Translations under genes and position numbers: made by a program
In this document: positions 62,055-64,000 of the stretch, one piece after another
Position numbering within the stretch: the stretch's first letter is position 1
How the letters are laid out: each line of letters starts with the position of its first letter
The notes under the pieces: model-generated
Database searches by the model: none
What the model saw: only the letters and a program-made list of their open reading frames with translations
What the model was told of the DNA's origin: nothing
Assembly: GCA_004764695.1 (NCBI GenBank)
Contig: SMSO01000014.1
Location: 261,148 to 325,147 of the forward strand
Reading direction: 5' to 3'
Length of the DNA: 64,000 nt
Source of the DNA: Schizochytrium sp. TIO01
Taxonomy: Eukaryota > Sar > Bigyra > Thraustochytrida > Thraustochytriidae

Positions 62055-64000
62055 ATGCCGCGAGGCGACTCCGACGCTGGTGCTGGGACCACGGCGGGAT
62101 CCTCCTCGTTGTCGTCGGTCCTGCTGCCAGCTCCGGCGGAGGACGCCAAGGTGGCTGCTGCTCCTACTCCTTTTTCATCATCTTCTTCTTCCCCTGCTGC
62201 AGCTCCTGCTGCTGCCTCAACCTCCTCGCCAGTTCCGGCAACGCCTTCTCCGCCCCGAACGAGGTCTCCGCTGGCGTCAGCAGTGGCGCCTTCCCCGGTG
62301 GACGTTGCTGCCGCTACGAGGCCCAAGGCCACCGTCGTGGGTATTACGGCGCCGACCAAGGACGATTGGAGCCATGAGTTTGACTTTCCAAGCCCCGGCG
62401 ACGACGACCTCCTTATCCTCGATGCTCATGCCCACATGACATTGGCAGGACCCTGCGTGAGCCCTGGAGCAAGTCCTGTCAGCGCAACTGCAAGCTCGAG
62501 CTCAAGCTCGAACGCAAACGCAAACGCGAACTCCAAATCAACGTCGACGTCGAATTCAAACCCAAACTCAAGTTCAAATGCGGAACCCAATGCAAATTCA
62601 AATTCAAACTACAATTCTAAGTTGAGGAACTCAAATGCAAACTCAAACACCAGCTCCAACCCGCAGGCGCGGGCTCCGGCAAGCTCGATCAGTTCTACTT
62701 CTGCGGCCTCATGCGACGATCTGGATGATCTCGCTGCGCGGAGGCATGCAGCGCTCTTTGGTCTGCAGCCACGCACGCACTCGCGTCGAATTGTTCGCAG
62801 TCTGGACTGGGCCAAAATTCACAGCATTCATCAGGCACAATTCCCCCGGGCCTCTAACTCGAACGGAGGCAGCAGCGGGCTACGACATCGCGAGAACGCG
62901 GACCATGCACTGGCGGCAGCACTCACTGCTCAGGAGGAGGCCTATATTGGTGGTGGGGCCTCAGCCTCGCTCGATGCCGCCTCGATTGCACGTCTCAAGC
63001 GTCGTCAACGCCTCTCACTCGGTTCCAACCTCTCTCGGGGCAGCAACAACAATAACAATACACACCATCACATTGACGAGATCGATCTTGACGCGGATCT
63101 CGCGCAAATCCTCCTCTTAAGGCAGCAGCATAACCACCACCTCCACGCCAGATCAGCGTCAGCATCTGTTGCAAAGCCGACAAACTTGAGAACCTTGACA
63201 CTTAATCGTGCCTCGACTGCGGATCCAAAGATCGAAAATGGCGAGGAAGGACGCGGGACTGCCGGACCTGATCTCGGCGAAGACGGGGCACTCGGGAAAA
63301 CAAAAGACGTTGACGATGGGGCACCAGACTCTGAAGAGGCCAAGACTCTCTCACCGGTCTCGGGGAATCACGTAGAAGCCCTGGCTGGCCTTGTAAAGAA
63401 TAGGTACCTTGAAACAGACAACATCAGGAGAAACGCGAACATAACGAATAACAGTAACGATAGAGATGACCTCGACTGCGGAATTATCAATAACACCATC
63501 GATAATATCCCCCTAGAGAAAAACGAAGTCAACCAAAGTGCAAGGAATGCGGCCTCGGAATTGCATTCCGAATTCCCAGCTGCCATGGAAAGCTTTGAAC
63601 TCGACCATCTTGATGATGAGATCGATAATGATGCGTGCATCCGCTTGAGCATTGGCGGGGAGAGCGATATTTTAAGTGCAAGCGACCTAAGGACAGAAGC
63701 TTGGGCACAAAGCCTGCCACCCCCACCTCCACCACCTGCCAGCGGAAGCTCTGGCGCGGAACATCTACTGAATCTTCGAGCGGATCACCTTGACCCAACT
63801 AGCTTTGACCATGAGGAGGACTCAACAACATCAAGCTTCATGCTGCGGCAAACTCTCTTGAAAACTCGAACCGAAATGGAAAACGCAAGCGATTACTCAC
63901 GTATTCTTAATATTCGCAACAGCAGCAACAACGCAGAGGGTAGTGACATAGAAGTTAATTCTGAAGATGAAAACGAGGATGGCGTTGCTGCCGCCAACGA
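62055..64000 (+). CDS. Long Asn/Ser-rich protein of unknown function, truncated by the window edge
   Basis: From ATG 62055 (aacgccATGccg) the frame stays open for 648 codons to the end of the window, with no stop. The N-terminal 110 residues are Ala/Pro/Ser-rich. An Asn-Ser repeat region lies at about 152-200. A more ordered part follows (about 215-330) with DDLDDLAARRHAALFGLQP, WAKIHSIHQAQ and RLKRRQRLSLGS. An acidic stretch and a polyproline run (about 555) come next, then helical acidic sequence up to the edge. No domain is recognised. The polyproline and regular acidic helices could suit an actin- or SH3-linked scaffold, but this is a guess. Codon use with consistent third-base preference over 1.9 kb makes a chance ORF very unlikely. 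Confidence 0.72.
   Translation, partial: MPRGDSDAGAGTTAGSSSLSSVLLPAPAEDAKVAAAPTPFSSSSSSPAAAPAAASTSSPVPATPSPPRTRSPLASAVAPSPVDVAAATRPKATVVGITAPTKDDWSHEFDFPSPGDDDLLILDAHAHMTLAGPCVSPGASPVSATASSSSSSNANANANSKSTSTSNSNPNSSSNAEPNANSNSNYNSKLRNSNANSNTSSNPQARAPASSISSTSAASCDDLDDLAARRHAALFGLQPRTHSRRIVRSLDWAKIHSIHQAQFPRASNSNGGSSGLRHRENADHALAAALTAQEEAYIGGGASASLDAASIARLKRRQRLSLGSNLSRGSNNNNNTHHHIDEIDLDADLAQILLLRQQHNHHLHARSASASVAKPTNLRTLTLNRASTADPKIENGEEGRGTAGPDLGEDGALGKTKDVDDGAPDSEEAKTLSPVSGNHVEALAGLVKNRYLETDNIRRNANITNNSNDRDDLDCGIINNTIDNIPLEKNEVNQSARNAASELHSEFPAAMESFELDHLDDEIDNDACIRLSIGGESDILSASDLRTEAWAQSLPPPPPPPASGSSGAEHLLNLRADHLDPTSFDHEEDSTTSSFMLRQTLLKTRTEMENASDYSRILNIRNSSNNAEGSDIEVNSEDENEDGVAAAN

Overview
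The window looks like nuclear DNA from a flagellated, intron-poor unicellular eukaryote. Most genes are long single ORFs with AUG starts. Five introns can be resolved, four with GTAAGT donors and one with GTACGT. Flagellar genes (DRC7, a TMEM237-like protein) sit beside typical eukaryotic enzymes (UCH peptidase, DH-PH RhoGEF, CaMK-like kinase). I infer a stramenopile, most likely a labyrinthulomycete (thraustochytrid). No rRNA or tRNA marker is present to prove this, and I saw no bacterial operons, CRISPR arrays or recognisable transposons.

Layout. 1-6.5 kb: a PAF-acetylhydrolase-like lipase, a propeller protein resembling TAF1C/Rrn6, and a fatty acid hydroxylase/sterol desaturase (minus strand). 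6.5-16.3 kb: a gene-poor stretch with microsatellites. 16.3-21.4 kb: two overlapping acidic frames, probably one gene, ending in a PHD finger joined to a SAM-dependent methyltransferase. 22.5-25.4 kb: two convergent spliced genes for small multi-pass membrane proteins. 26.2-28.3 kb: divergent homocysteine S-methyltransferase and ubiquitin C-terminal hydrolase genes. 29.3-31.0 kb: a CaMK-like kinase with a large activation-loop insertion. 31-35.7 kb: a second repeat-rich gap.

35.7-43.2 kb: a spliced zinc-ribbon plus TrmN6-like methyltransferase, a RhoGEF, and a probably mitochondrial seryl-tRNA synthetase. 45.8-49.6 kb: a membrane metallophosphoesterase and a zinc-free MDR oxidoreductase, convergent. 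50.7-56.4 kb: a head-to-head pair of ciliary genes (TMEM237-like and DRC7). 56.4-62 kb: a third repeat-rich gap. 62.06 kb to the right edge: the 5' part of a long Asn/Ser-rich ORF that runs out of the window.

The genes are mostly independent housekeeping units. The clearest functional linkage is the head-to-head ciliary pair. The most unusual products are the PHD-methyltransferase and the zinc-ribbon methyltransferase. Intergenic DNA carries many tetranucleotide repeats, a 17-bp minisatellite and perfect inverted repeats built on GGTAGGTA.
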